From Segatella copri (GTDB taxonomy: Bacteria > Bacteroidota > Bacteroidia > Bacteroidales > Bacteroidaceae), in contig NZ_JAPDVG010000001.1 of NCBI RefSeq assembly GCF_026015625.1, positions 3,681,132 to 3,745,131 on the forward strand: a stretch of 64,000 nt of DNA, in the 5' to 3' direction. Each line of letters starts with the position of its first letter. Position 1 is the stretch's first letter. The position numbers and the translations under genes were made by a program. This document shows positions 43,676 to 52,477 of this stretch, piece by piece. The notes under the pieces were generated by a model that was not told the DNA's origin, did not search any database, and saw only the letters and a list, made by a program, of their open reading frames with translations.

Positions 43676-43886
43676 TATTCAGTATTCAGTTATTCAGTTT
43701 TTTTTAAGGGGTTACTTTTTACCCCCTTAAAAAGTAAAGTTTATATACTATCTATATATCTATATCTAATATATATAATATAATATAAAAATACATTACA
43801 AAATAACCAATCCCTTTCTTCCGGGTTTTCAAACCCTTTATCCATGTAAGGGTTTAAAAAAAAACTGAATAACTGAATACTGAATA
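43676..43886. repeat. Inverted repeat with ATTCAGT arms and AT-rich core
   Basis: The left arm (43676-43707) and right arm (43854-43886) are reverse complements over 22 bp of ATTCAGT-type units plus an A/T run (8 versus 9 bases). Between them are a G4/C4 hairpin near 43706-43730, about 60 bp of TATA-rich sequence, and a GGGTTT/AAACCC hairpin. Similar ACTGAATA repeats flank VirE/HU-type clusters in Bacteroides from memory; not verified. Confidence 0.7.
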
Positions 43887-43896
43887 CGGATGGTCT

Positions 43897-43929
43897 TACC
43901 CATGCCCCCTGTTTTAGGGTGCATGGGTA
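43897..43929. terminator. Hairpin TACCCATGC/GCATGGGTA
   Basis: A 9-bp stem with an inner CCCCT/AGGG stem, followed by TTTTTT on the plus strand. Lies just before the antirepressor remnant. Confidence 0.5.
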
Positions 43930-43930
43930 G

Positions 43931-44071
43931 TTTTTTAAAAAAGGAGAACCGCAGTTCTGTGCCCAACAGATGCTCTATGTTAACGAGAGCGGTTTCTATG
44001 CTTTGGTTCTCGGCTCTAAGCTTTCTACTGCCGTGAAGTTCAAGAACTGGGTTACGGCTGAGGTTTCCTAG
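43931..44071 (+). pseudogene. Remnant of a phage-type antirepressor (Bro-N domain)
   Basis: An open frame with no start codon; codons from 43943 give GEPQFCAQQMLYVNESGFYA then LVLGSKLSTAVKFKNWVTAE. This matches the middle of a Bro-N domain (pattern VNESGLYALIL...AKKFKRWVT.EV). The usual N-terminal third and everything after are missing, and a stop follows at 44069. Its end overlaps the stop of the convergent beta-barrel gene. A relic of a prophage or integrated element. Confidence 0.7.
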
Positions 44072-44745
44072 AAGTTAACTCCGAAATTGAGCTGGAGGGC
44101 TCCATTGCGCGATTTGTCGAAACTGTCGTGGCAGATGTTGGCAAGACCGATGTCGTAGGTGAGATCGGCATAGAACATGTCGTAGCCGATGCCGCAGCCG
44201 ATGCGGATACCACCATCAAGGCGGCGGAAGTTTGCATCCTTGAATGAACTCTCTGCTTCACGCTCGGCAAAGTTCTTGATCTTGCCTCCTACACCAATGG
44301 CAAAATAGCCGCCTACCTGAGGCTGGAGGGAGAAGTGGTCGTCTACCTCGTACTTGTACTTCAGTACGGCTGGAATCTCAAGATAGTTGAGATCGTAGGT
44401 CATCTTCTTGCCTTCAGGAAGATCCTTCTTGCCACCTTTCTCTATATACGAAAGTCCGGTTTCGAGATAGAGTGGGGCGCTGTCGGTCAATGGGATGCCG
44501 GCTACTACGCCCACATTCAGGCCGGTCTGCCAGTCGCCACCATCCAGACGGGAATCGTCGGAATTGACAAAGGTGAAGGCAGGACCGATGCGGAATCCGT
44601 AATACGGGCTGCCATAGTTGTGGTTGTAACGGTAGTCGAGATGCCCCGTCTGCTTGTTGTAATATCTGCTGTCACGATAATTCTGTGCTGCTGCTGGCAT
44701 CAGAGCCAGGAGCAATGCCATCATGATGAATGCTAATCTTTTCAT
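44068..44745 (-). CDS. Outer-membrane beta-barrel protein (PorT-like)
   Basis: A 225-residue protein with a signal peptide (MMALLLALMPAAAQ) and alternating aromatic/polar strands typical of eight-stranded barrels: YGFRIGPAFTFVNSDDSR, LYLETGLSYIEKGGK, YLEIPAVLKYKYEVDDHF, IRIGCGIGYDMFYADLTYD, and a C-terminal strand ending in Phe. The start at 44745 was chosen because the in-frame ATG at 44805 is inside a -7 box (TACCTTTG, minus strand, 44803-44810). Monocistronic. Function unknown. Confidence 0.88.
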   Translation of the reverse strand: MKRLAFIMMALLLALMPAAAQNYRDSRYYNKQTGHLDYRYNHNYGSPYYGFRIGPAFTFVNSDDSRLDGGDWQTGLNVGVVAGIPLTDSAPLYLETGLSYIEKGGKKDLPEGKKMTYDLNYLEIPAVLKYKYEVDDHFSLQPQVGGYFAIGVGGKIKNFAEREAESSFKDANFRRLDGGIRIGCGIGYDMFYADLTYDIGLANICHDSFDKSRNGALQLNFGVNF

Positions 44746-44802
44746 AATTCTTATTCTTTTATACATTAATATATTCTGTTTGAAGAAACTTGTTTTACAG
44801 TG

Positions 44803-44810
44803 CAAAGGTA
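44803..44810 (-). promoter_or_regulatory. -7 box of the beta-barrel gene
   Basis: TACCTTTG on the minus strand, 57 bp before the ATG at 44745. Confidence 0.65.
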
Positions 44811-44925
44811 GGGATAAAAAACGAAACGGCAGCGAGCGTTTCCCTAAATGATAGAGGGGAACCCCTATTTCTGACCTAATACAACTTTCTCAACAAAAAA
44901 AATATAAATTTTTGCTATATTTTTT

Positions 44926-44954
44926 TGTTTTGTCTCCAATTTGTGCTATCTTTG
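44926..44954 (+). promoter_or_regulatory. Promoter of the YfhO operon
   Basis: TTTG (44926-44929), 17-bp spacer, TATCTTTG (44947-44954); 30 bp before the ATG at 44985. Confidence 0.75.
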
Positions 44955-44984
44955 CCTTCAAATTATAAACGTTTATATAGAAAT

Positions 44985-47492
44985 ATGAAATTTTTGAAGA
45001 AGTATCTACTGGATATTCTGGTAGTTATTGCATTTGCAATCATCTCCTTCGTCTACTTTATGCCTGCCGATATGGACGGACGAATCCTCTTCCGTCATGA
45101 TGCAGCGGCAGGAAAGGGACTGGGACATGAAAAGGAACTCTTCCAGCAGCAGACGGGAGAGACTACACGATGGACGAACTCGGTGTTTGGCGGTATGCCT
45201 ACCTATCAGATGTCGCCTTCGTATGACAGTAATCAGGTGCTCAGCCAGATTGTGAAGGCATATCATCTGTGGTTGCCAGACTATGTTTGGTATGTCTTTG
45301 TATACCTCCTGGGCTTCTATATCATGCTGCGTGCCTTCAACTTCAGACAGTCGCTGGCGGCGCTGGGAAGTATCATCTGGGCATTCTCGTCCTACTTTTT
45401 CATCATCATCGCTGCCGGACATATCTGGAAGGTATGGGCGCTGGCTTATCTGCCGCCGATGATTGCGGGCGTGGTGCTTGCCTATCGGGGCAAGTATCTC
45501 AAGGGACTGCTCCTTACTGCCATCTTCTCGGCTTTCGAGGTGCAGGCTAACCACGTGCAGATGACTTATTACTACCTCTTTATCATCCTCTTCATGGTGA
45601 TTGCCTTTCTGGCAGATGCCATTAAGAAAGGTGAACTCGCACGCTTCGGAAAGGCTACGGCGGTATGCGTGGTGGGTGCCCTCATCGGTATCTCACTCAA
45701 CCTCTCGAACCTTTATCATACTTGGCAGTATGGTCAGGAAACCATGCGAGGAAAGAGTGAACTTGTAAAGAAAAACTCGGCTAACCAGACCAGCAGCGGT
45801 CTGGATAGAGACTATATCACACAGTGGAGCTACGGTATCGACGAAACTTGGACGCTGATGATTCCGGATGCCAAGGGCGGTGCCTCCGTGCCGCTGGCGC
45901 AGAACCAGAAGGCGATGGAGAAGGCTGATCCTAACTTTGTGCAGATTTACCAGCAGCTGGGACAGTACTGGGGCAACCAGCCGGGAACGAGCGGACCGGT
46001 ATATGTAGGTGCCTTCGTCTGCATGCTCTTTATCTTGGGTCTTTTTATCGTGAAGGGTCCGATGAAGTGGGCGCTGCTTGCTGCCACCATCCTGAGCATC
46101 CTGCTCGCTTGGGGTAGAAACTTCATGCCGTTTACCAATTTCTTCCTCGATTATGTGCCGATGTATGCCAAGTTCCGAACGGTGGCATCTATCCTGGTTA
46201 TCGCAGAATTCACCATCCCGCTCCTGGCGATGATGGCGCTGAAGAAGATTGTAGATGAGCCGGAGATTCTGACAGAGAAGATAAAATATGTATATGCCAG
46301 TTTCGGTCTGACAGCAGGCTTCTGTCTGCTCTTTGCCATCATGCCGGGCGTATTCTTCCCTGATTTCGTATCGGTACAGGAGACACAGGCGCTGCAGCAG
46401 TTGCCTCAGGAGTATATCTCTCCAATCATGAGCAATCTGACGGATATCCGCAAGGGCATCTTCACATCCGACTGCTGGCGTTCGTTCTGGATTATCCTCA
46501 TCGGTTCGGCACTGCTGATGCTCTTCAAGATGAAGAAGCTGGGCAAGGAATATATGATTGCCGGTATCGCTGTGCTCTGTCTGGTGGATATGTGGATGGT
46601 GAACAAGCGCTATCTCTACGATGATATGTTCGTGGACAAGGCGCAGCGCGATACACCGCAGCAGATGACCGAGACCGACAAGATTATCTGCCGTGACAAG
46701 GCACTCGACTACCGTGTGCTGAATCTGGCATCGAATACATTCAATGAGAACGAGACCTCTTACTACCACAAGAGCATCGGCGGTTATCATCCAGCCAAGC
46801 TCCGTCGTTACCAGGAGATGATTGATGCTCACATCGCTCCTGAGATGCAGAAGACTATGCAGGCTGTAGCTGCTGCGGGCGGCGATATGACCAAGGTGAA
46901 CGGCGACAGTATCTATCCGGTATTGAACATGCTGAATACCAAATACTTCATCATGCCGCTGCAGGGCGGACAGACCGTTCCGGTTCAGAATCCGTATGCC
47001 TACGGCAATGCATGGTTTGTAGACGAGGTGAAGTATGTGAACAATGCCAACGAGGAAATCGATGGCGTGGGAAAGGTGAACCTCCGACATGTGGCTGTGG
47101 CTGATGCCAAATTCAAGGAACAGCTGGCGCAGAGCGTGAAGCAGGATGATACTTCGGTGGTGAAGATGATTCAGTATAAGCCGAACAACCTGACTTACGA
47201 GGTCAAGTCGAGCAAGGGCGGCGTGATCGTATTCTCTGAGATTTACTATCCGGGCTGGACGGCTACGGTTGATGGACAGCCGGCTGAGCTGGGCAGAGTG
47301 AACTATATTCTGCGTGCGCTGAACGTGAAGGCTGGTAACCATAAGGTAGTGCTCGATTTCCATCCTCAGTCGCTCAAGAATACCGAGACGGTGGCTTACA
47401 TCGGTTATGGCGTTCTGGCTCTCCTTATTATAATAGGTGTAGTGGTTGAGGTGAGAAAACGCAAGAAGGCTTCTCCGGAAGTGAATGAATAA
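44985..47492 (+). CDS. YfhO-family polytopic membrane protein
   Basis: An 835-residue protein with about a dozen membrane helices over the first ~560 residues, then a soluble C-terminal part and one last helix (YIGYGVLALLIIIGVVVEV). It belongs to the YfhO family of GT-C-like proteins; in Firmicutes YfhO glycosylates lipoteichoic acid. Typical segments are FGGMPTYQMSPSYDSNQVLS and VFSEIYYPGWTATVDGQPAE near the C-terminus. Start at 44985 follows the promoter; the ATG at 44925 precedes it. The first gene of a YfhO-GSCFA-MurF/Alr run, which suggests cell-envelope work. Confidence 0.9.
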   Translation: MKFLKKYLLDILVVIAFAIISFVYFMPADMDGRILFRHDAAAGKGLGHEKELFQQQTGETTRWTNSVFGGMPTYQMSPSYDSNQVLSQIVKAYHLWLPDYVWYVFVYLLGFYIMLRAFNFRQSLAALGSIIWAFSSYFFIIIAAGHIWKVWALAYLPPMIAGVVLAYRGKYLKGLLLTAIFSAFEVQANHVQMTYYYLFIILFMVIAFLADAIKKGELARFGKATAVCVVGALIGISLNLSNLYHTWQYGQETMRGKSELVKKNSANQTSSGLDRDYITQWSYGIDETWTLMIPDAKGGASVPLAQNQKAMEKADPNFVQIYQQLGQYWGNQPGTSGPVYVGAFVCMLFILGLFIVKGPMKWALLAATILSILLAWGRNFMPFTNFFLDYVPMYAKFRTVASILVIAEFTIPLLAMMALKKIVDEPEILTEKIKYVYASFGLTAGFCLLFAIMPGVFFPDFVSVQETQALQQLPQEYISPIMSNLTDIRKGIFTSDCWRSFWIILIGSALLMLFKMKKLGKEYMIAGIAVLCLVDMWMVNKRYLYDDMFVDKAQRDTPQQMTETDKIICRDKALDYRVLNLASNTFNENETSYYHKSIGGYHPAKLRRYQEMIDAHIAPEMQKTMQAVAAAGGDMTKVNGDSIYPVLNMLNTKYFIMPLQGGQTVPVQNPYAYGNAWFVDEVKYVNNANEEIDGVGKVNLRHVAVADAKFKEQLAQSVKQDDTSVVKMIQYKPNNLTYEVKSSKGGVIVFSEIYYPGWTATVDGQPAELGRVNYILRALNVKAGNHKVVLDFHPQSLKNTETVAYIGYGVLALLIIIGVVVEVRKRKKASPEVNE

Positions 47493-47507
47493 AAAGGAGA
47501 AAGACTT

Positions 47508-48329
47508 ATGCTGTTTCGCACAGAAATAGATATTCCGAAGGCCGACTTCGAGATAGGGGCGGCAGAGCGGATGCTCTTTGTGGGCAGTTGCTTTGCCGAC
47601 AATCTGGGTAGGCGGTTTGTGGAGAACCGCTTCCGGGCTACGGTGAATCCCTTCGGGGTGATGTATAATCCGGCAAGCATTCTCCATACGGTAGAGAAAT
47701 GTTCCGAGGTCCGTCCCCGGGTGGCTGTCTTTACGCTGGGTACCAACCATGTGTATATCCTGAAGGAGACGGGCGAGATAGTGGACAACTGCCAGAAGCG
47801 CCCGCAGCGCCTCTTCGAAGAGCGGGAACTGAGCGTGGACGAATGTGCCGGCTATCTGCAGAAGGCTATCAGTCTGCTGAAATCGCAGACCGCAGCATCT
47901 GATGGCAGTGAAGGCACTCTGAAGGTAATCATCACGGTAAGCCCTATCCGCTATGCGAAATACGGCTATCACGGGAGTCAGCTTTCGAAGGCTACGCTCC
48001 TGCTGGCAGCCGATAAGCTGGTGAAGGAGAATCCGGGGGTAGTGAGCTATTTCCCGGCTTACGAGATTATGAACGATGAACTCCGTGACTACCGCTTCTA
48101 CAAGGAAGACATGCTGCACCCGAGCCAGCAGGCTGTAGACTATATCTGGGAGCGGTTCCGGGCAACTTACTTCGGCAAGGCAGCCGAGCAGTTTCTGGAA
48201 GACTGGAGGCCTATCCGCGAAGCACTCGGCCACAAGCCCTTCCATCCCGAGAGCGAGGAACACCAGAAGTTCATCGCCAGGACGGAAGAGAAGAAAAGAC
48301 AATTTGAGGAGAAATATCATCTCTTATAA
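47508..48329 (+). CDS. GSCFA-domain protein
   Basis: A 273-residue protein named for its motif GSCFADN near residue 27, which resembles the nucleophile block of SGNH hydrolases. Further family segments are FGVMYNPASILHTVE, FTLGTNHVYI, VITVSPIRYAKYGYHGSQLS and the C-terminal DMLHPSQQAVDYIWERF, where Asp and His would complete a triad. An esterase or acyl-transfer role is inferred. It starts 15 bp after yfhO. Its last 22 bases plus stop region are duplicated in tandem just downstream. Confidence 0.92.
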   Translation: MLFRTEIDIPKADFEIGAAERMLFVGSCFADNLGRRFVENRFRATVNPFGVMYNPASILHTVEKCSEVRPRVAVFTLGTNHVYILKETGEIVDNCQKRPQRLFEERELSVDECAGYLQKAISLLKSQTAASDGSEGTLKVIITVSPIRYAKYGYHGSQLSKATLLLAADKLVKENPGVVSYFPAYEIMNDELRDYRFYKEDMLHPSQQAVDYIWERFRATYFGKAAEQFLEDWRPIREALGHKPFHPESEEHQKFIARTEEKKRQFEEKYHLL

Positions 48330-48357
48330 AATGGAGAAATATCATCTCTTATAAAAT
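48308..48357 (+). repeat. Perfect 25-bp tandem duplication at the GSCFA 3' end
   Basis: The 25 bp at 48308-48332, which encode the last residues EKYHLL and the stop, are repeated exactly at 48333-48357. The second copy is noncoding and sits 24 bp before the MurF-Alr start. Confidence 0.95.
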
Positions 48358-48381
48358 AAAGAATATTTAAATAACAAGACA

Positions 48382-50859
48382 ATGACATATACTATTGAAA
48401 AGGTAACCACACTGATAGGTGCGCGTCGCTATGGAGACAATGATACCAACATCGGTTTTATCCTGACCGATAGTCGTTCACTTTGTTTCCCAGAGGAAAC
48501 TCTGTTCTTTGCGCTCAAGTCGGAGCGTAATGATGGTCATAACTACATCCCTGAGTTGTATCGCAGAGGTGTGAAAAACTTTGTTGTAACGAATGTGCCT
48601 AAGGGCTATGCTTCTGATTATCCGGGAGCCAACTTCCTGAAGGTAGTAAACACGCTCGAGGCTCTCCAGCGTCTGGCTGAGCGCCACCGTGACGAGTTCA
48701 ACATCCCTATCGTAGGCATCACGGGCTCAAACGGCAAGACCATGGTCAAGGAGTGGCTCTACCAGTTGCTCTCGCCAAGCATGTTTGTTACCCGCAGTCC
48801 GCGCAGTTACAACTCTCAGATAGGTGTGCCATTGTCGGTATGGCTGATGAACGAGCAGACCCAGGTGGGCGTTTTCGAGGCAGGTATCAGTATGCCTGGC
48901 GAAATGCTTGCCCTGCGTGACATCATCCAGCCAACCATCGCCGTACTGACCAATCTGGGTGCTGCCCATCAGGAGAACTTCTCTTCCTTGGAGGAGAAAT
49001 GCCGGGAGAAACTCATCCTCTTCCATGATGCAGAGACCGTAATCTATGATGGCGATGACGAGGTTATCAACAAGGTGATAGCCGAATATCCCGACTATAA
49101 AGGCGAGAAACTCTTCTGGTCGCTCAAGAACCCGGAGGCTCCTTTCTATGTAAAGAACATCGAAAAGCAGCAGAGCGTGAGCGTGATTACCTATATATAT
49201 AAAGGTGAGGAAGACAGTTTCTCTATCCCGTTCATCGACGATGCATCTGTACAGAATGCCATCATCTCTGCCGTCGTGGCATTGAAACTCGGTCTTTCGG
49301 CTGAAGATATCGACAAGCGCATGACACAGCTCGAACCTGTGGCAATGAGACTGGAGGTGAAGGTAGGACAGCACGGATGTACGCTGATCAACGACAGCTA
49401 CAACAGTGATATCAATTCGCTTGATATCGCCCTCGACTTCATGAACCGCCGTCCAGACCATCGCGGTCGTCGCCATACGCTGATATTGAGCGACATCTAC
49501 CAGAGCGGTCAGGAACCGGAGGCATTATATAAAGAGGTGAGCGATTTAGCCCGTAAACGTGGCGTGGTAAAGTTCATCGGTATCGGTCCTGAACTCTGCA
49601 AGCAGCACGATGAGATTCAGATTTCAGAGAAGTTCTTCTTCCCGAATGTAGAGGAATTCATCGCCAGCGAGGTGTTTGCTTCCCTGCGCGATGAGGTGAT
49701 TTTGCTGAAGGGCGCCCGTCAGTTTGGCTTTGACCAGCTCACCGAACTGCTGGTACAGAAAGTACACGAGACTACGCTGGAGGTGAATCTGAACGCCGTG
49801 GTAGCCAATCTGAACTACTACCGTGCGTTTATGAAGCCGGAAACCAAGCTGGTATGCATGATCAAGGCAGACGGCTACGGTGCAGGTGCCGTGGAGATAG
49901 CCAAGACCCTGCAGGATCATCGTGTAGACTATCTGGCTGTGGCTGTAGCCGATGAGGGTGTTACGCTGCGCAAGAACGGCATCACCAGCAACATCATGAT
50001 CATGAATCCGGAGATGACCGCCTTCAAGACCATGTTCGATTACGACCTGGAGCCGGAGGTTTACTCTTTCCGTCTGCTCGATGCGCTCATCAAGGCAGCT
50101 GAGAAAGAGGGCGTAACCGGTTTCCCTGTCCATATCAAGCTGGATACCGGCATGCACCGCATGGGCTTCGACCCTGAGAACGATATGGAGGAACTCATCG
50201 GCAAGCTGAAGCACCAGAATGCCATCATCCCACGTTCTGTGTTCTCTCACTTCGTGGGCAGCGATGACGACAGCTTCGATGATTTCTCAGCTCATCAGTT
50301 TGAACTCTTTGACAAGGGCAGCAAGCAGTTGCAGGCAGCCTTCGACCATAAGATATTGCGCCATATCTGCAATTCGGCAGGTATCGAGCACTTCCCGGAG
50401 CGCCAGCTGGATATGTGCCGTCTGGGACTCGGACTCTATGGTATCAATTCGCGCAACAACAAGACCATCAACTGCGTGAGCACCCTGAAGACAACCATTC
50501 TGCAGATGCATAACGTGAAGGCAGGTGACAGTGTGGGCTACAGCCGCAAGACAATTCTCGACAGAGACAGCGTCATCGCAGCCATCCCTATCGGATATGC
50601 TGACGGACTGAACCGCCGTCTGGGCAACCGTCATGCCTACTGTCTGGTGAACGGCCAGAAGGCAGATTATGTGGGCAACATCTGTATGGATGTGGCTATG
50701 ATAGACGTGACCGACATCCCTTGCAAGGAAGGAGATTCGGTAGAAATCTTCGGCGAGCATCTGCCTGTCCAGACACTGAGCGACATCCTCGAGACCATCC
50801 CTTACGAGGTGCTGACCACCATCAGCAACCGTGTGAAGAGAGTTTACTTCCAGGACTAG
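48382..50859 (+). CDS. Bifunctional MurF ligase / alanine racemase
   Basis: An 825-residue fusion typical of Bacteroidetes. Residues 1-~450 are UDP-MurNAc-tripeptide:D-Ala-D-Ala ligase (MurF), with the P-loop GITGSNGKTMVKEW near 114 and INDSYNSDINSL. Residues ~465-825 are alanine racemase, with the PLP lysine in CMIKADGYGAGAVEIA near 495, HIKLDTGMHRMGF, and the catalytic Tyr region VGYSRKTIL. The fusion joins supply of D-Ala with its use in the peptidoglycan precursor. Followed by six heptamers and a strong terminator. Confidence 0.96.
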   Translation: MTYTIEKVTTLIGARRYGDNDTNIGFILTDSRSLCFPEETLFFALKSERNDGHNYIPELYRRGVKNFVVTNVPKGYASDYPGANFLKVVNTLEALQRLAERHRDEFNIPIVGITGSNGKTMVKEWLYQLLSPSMFVTRSPRSYNSQIGVPLSVWLMNEQTQVGVFEAGISMPGEMLALRDIIQPTIAVLTNLGAAHQENFSSLEEKCREKLILFHDAETVIYDGDDEVINKVIAEYPDYKGEKLFWSLKNPEAPFYVKNIEKQQSVSVITYIYKGEEDSFSIPFIDDASVQNAIISAVVALKLGLSAEDIDKRMTQLEPVAMRLEVKVGQHGCTLINDSYNSDINSLDIALDFMNRRPDHRGRRHTLILSDIYQSGQEPEALYKEVSDLARKRGVVKFIGIGPELCKQHDEIQISEKFFFPNVEEFIASEVFASLRDEVILLKGARQFGFDQLTELLVQKVHETTLEVNLNAVVANLNYYRAFMKPETKLVCMIKADGYGAGAVEIAKTLQDHRVDYLAVAVADEGVTLRKNGITSNIMIMNPEMTAFKTMFDYDLEPEVYSFRLLDALIKAAEKEGVTGFPVHIKLDTGMHRMGFDPENDMEELIGKLKHQNAIIPRSVFSHFVGSDDDSFDDFSAHQFELFDKGSKQLQAAFDHKILRHICNSAGIEHFPERQLDMCRLGLGLYGINSRNNKTINCVSTLKTTILQMHNVKAGDSVGYSRKTILDRDSVIAAIPIGYADGLNRRLGNRHAYCLVNGQKADYVGNICMDVAMIDVTDIPCKEGDSVEIFGEHLPVQTLSDILETIPYEVLTTISNRVKRVYFQD

Positions 50860-50901
50860 GAAGTGAAGAGGGAAGAACGAAGAGGGAAGAATGAAGACCG
50901 A
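50860..50901 (+). repeat. Heptamer array after the MurF-Alr stop
   Basis: Six units of the AGARNGA type (GAAGTGA, AGAGGGA, AGAACGA, AGAGGGA, AGAATGA, AGACCGA) starting on the base after the stop codon. Confidence 0.8.
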
Positions 50902-50941
50902 TTCAGTAAAAAATCATTTAAAAACGTATAAAAAATAGAGA

Positions 50942-50978
50942 AATCCTATCAGAAATGTTCTGATAGGATTTTTTTTTG
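50942..50978 (+). terminator. Terminator after MurF-Alr
   Basis: A perfect 12-bp stem AATCCTATCAGA/TCTGATAGGATT with a 5-nt loop and a run of nine or ten T. Confidence 0.9.
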
Positions 50979-51023
50979 CGTAAATTTTTCCATCAAAACG
51001 TATTGTAATTGAAGAAAAAAGTG

Positions 51024-51031
51024 TATCTTTG
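51024..51031 (+). promoter_or_regulatory. -7 box of the uronate cluster
   Basis: TATCTTTG, 81 bp before the EIIC start; a TTG at 51003-51005 gives an 18-bp spacer. Confidence 0.65.
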
Positions 51032-51112
51032 CACACAACAAATCATCTAAAGACAAAAAAGGGTGCTCCTTGTCGAGTATTTTCTAACAATTAAACAATT
51101 CAAAAAATTAAA

Positions 51113-52477
51113 ATGGAACAAGTATTTAGCTATATTATCAGTCTCGGTGCGAGCGTGATGATGCCTATCATCTTCACGGTCATCGGTCTGTGTATTGGCA
51201 TGAAATTCGGAAAGGCTCTGAAGTCGGGACTCTTCGTAGGCGTGGGTTTCGTAGGCTTGGGCGTGGTAACTGCATTGCTGACTACCAACTTCAACGACCC
51301 ATTGAAGGCTATTTCAGACATCTACCACCTACAGTTAAACGTTTTTGATATGGGATGGCCTGCAGCTGCAGCTGTAGCTTACAATACAGCAGTGGGCGCA
51401 TTGATTATCCCAATCTGTCTGGGTGTCAACTTCCTGATGTTGATTACCAAGACAACACGTACCGTAAATATCGACCTCTGGAACTACTGGCACTTCGCCT
51501 TTATCGGTGCGGTGGCTTACTTCGTGATGGGTCAGAGTTTGCTCTGGGGCTATTTCGCAGCCATCGTCTGCTACATCAATACCCTGGTCTGTGCAGACCT
51601 GACAGCCGACAGATTCCAGAAATATTACGATTTGGATGGTATCTCTATTCCGCAGCCATTCTGCCAGAGTTTCATGCCATTCGCAATCGTTTTCAATAAA
51701 CTCTTCGATATGATTCCGGGCTTCTCTAAGCTTGATATCGATGCAGAGGGACTGAAGAAGAAGTTTGGTGTGCTCGGTGAGCCACTGGTACTCGGTGTTA
51801 TCGTAGGTGCCCTGATAGGTTGGGCAGCCCAGCTCGATATCAAGAAGATTCTCTTCCTGGGTGTAACGATGGGAGCCGTGATGGAGTTGATTCCTCGTAT
51901 TACAGCCCTGTTTATCGACGGTTTGAAGCCTATCTCAGAGAAGACACAGGAGTTGGTGAAGACCAAGTTTAACGGCAAGAAGGTTCATATCGGTATGAGT
52001 CCTGCCCTGGTTATCGGTCATCCTACTACCCTGGTAGCATCTGTGATTCTGATTCCGGTTATCTTGGCTATCGCAGTCTTCCTGCCAGGCAACCAGTTCT
52101 TGCCTTTGGCATCGTTGGCAGGTATGTTCTACCTCTTCCCAATGATTCTGCCGTTTACAAGAGGTAATGTGGTGAAGACGCTTATCATCGGCCTGGTAAC
52201 CCTCGTCATCGGTCTCTATTTCGTTACCGATATGGCACCAGACTTTACGCTGGCAGCCAACCAGGTTTATGCAGCAACAGGCGATAATGCCGCTCATATC
52301 CCTGACGGATTCTCAGGCGGTGCACTCGATTTCGCATCCTCTCTCTTCGGATGGGTTATCTATCGCGGTGTGAAGCTTTCATACGTAGGTATGGGTGTTC
52401 TCGCAGTCATCACGGTAGCCATGATGGTTATCAACCGTCAGCGCATCGTGAAGGAAGAGGGAAAGGTAAAAGGGTAA
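51113..52477 (+). CDS. Galactitol-type PTS EIIC-like membrane transporter
   Basis: A 454-residue membrane protein of the PTS EIIC-Gat family (about ten helices). Family segments include IGLCIGMKFGKALKSGLFVG, NFNDPLKAISDIY, WPAAAAVAYNTAVGALIIP and IGMSPALVIGHPTTLVASVI. Classic EIIC proteins need EIIA and EIIB for phosphorylation of the sugar, but none is encoded here, and Bacteroidetes mostly lack the PTS. Next to kduI and an ExuT-like gene it may work as a uronate permease without phosphorylation. The last codons (GKVKG-stop) are part of an octamer repeat. Confidence 0.88.
   Translation: MEQVFSYIISLGASVMMPIIFTVIGLCIGMKFGKALKSGLFVGVGFVGLGVVTALLTTNFNDPLKAISDIYHLQLNVFDMGWPAAAAVAYNTAVGALIIPICLGVNFLMLITKTTRTVNIDLWNYWHFAFIGAVAYFVMGQSLLWGYFAAIVCYINTLVCADLTADRFQKYYDLDGISIPQPFCQSFMPFAIVFNKLFDMIPGFSKLDIDAEGLKKKFGVLGEPLVLGVIVGALIGWAAQLDIKKILFLGVTMGAVMELIPRITALFIDGLKPISEKTQELVKTKFNGKKVHIGMSPALVIGHPTTLVASVILIPVILAIAVFLPGNQFLPLASLAGMFYLFPMILPFTRGNVVKTLIIGLVTLVIGLYFVTDMAPDFTLAANQVYAATGDNAAHIPDGFSGGALDFASSLFGWVIYRGVKLSYVGMGVLAVITVAMMVINRQRIVKEEGKVKG

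Noticed and set aside
43446..43730. 94-codon plus-strand frame in the smalltalk/inverted-repeat region
   Set aside because: Runs through repeat arms and a T-run; composition is not protein-like and no homologous motif is visible.
45693..48320. Antisense open frame of 875 codons opposite yfhO and GSCFA
   Set aside because: It has no recognisable domain, is His/Leu/Arg-rich as shadow frames are, and lies wholly opposite two well-supported genes.
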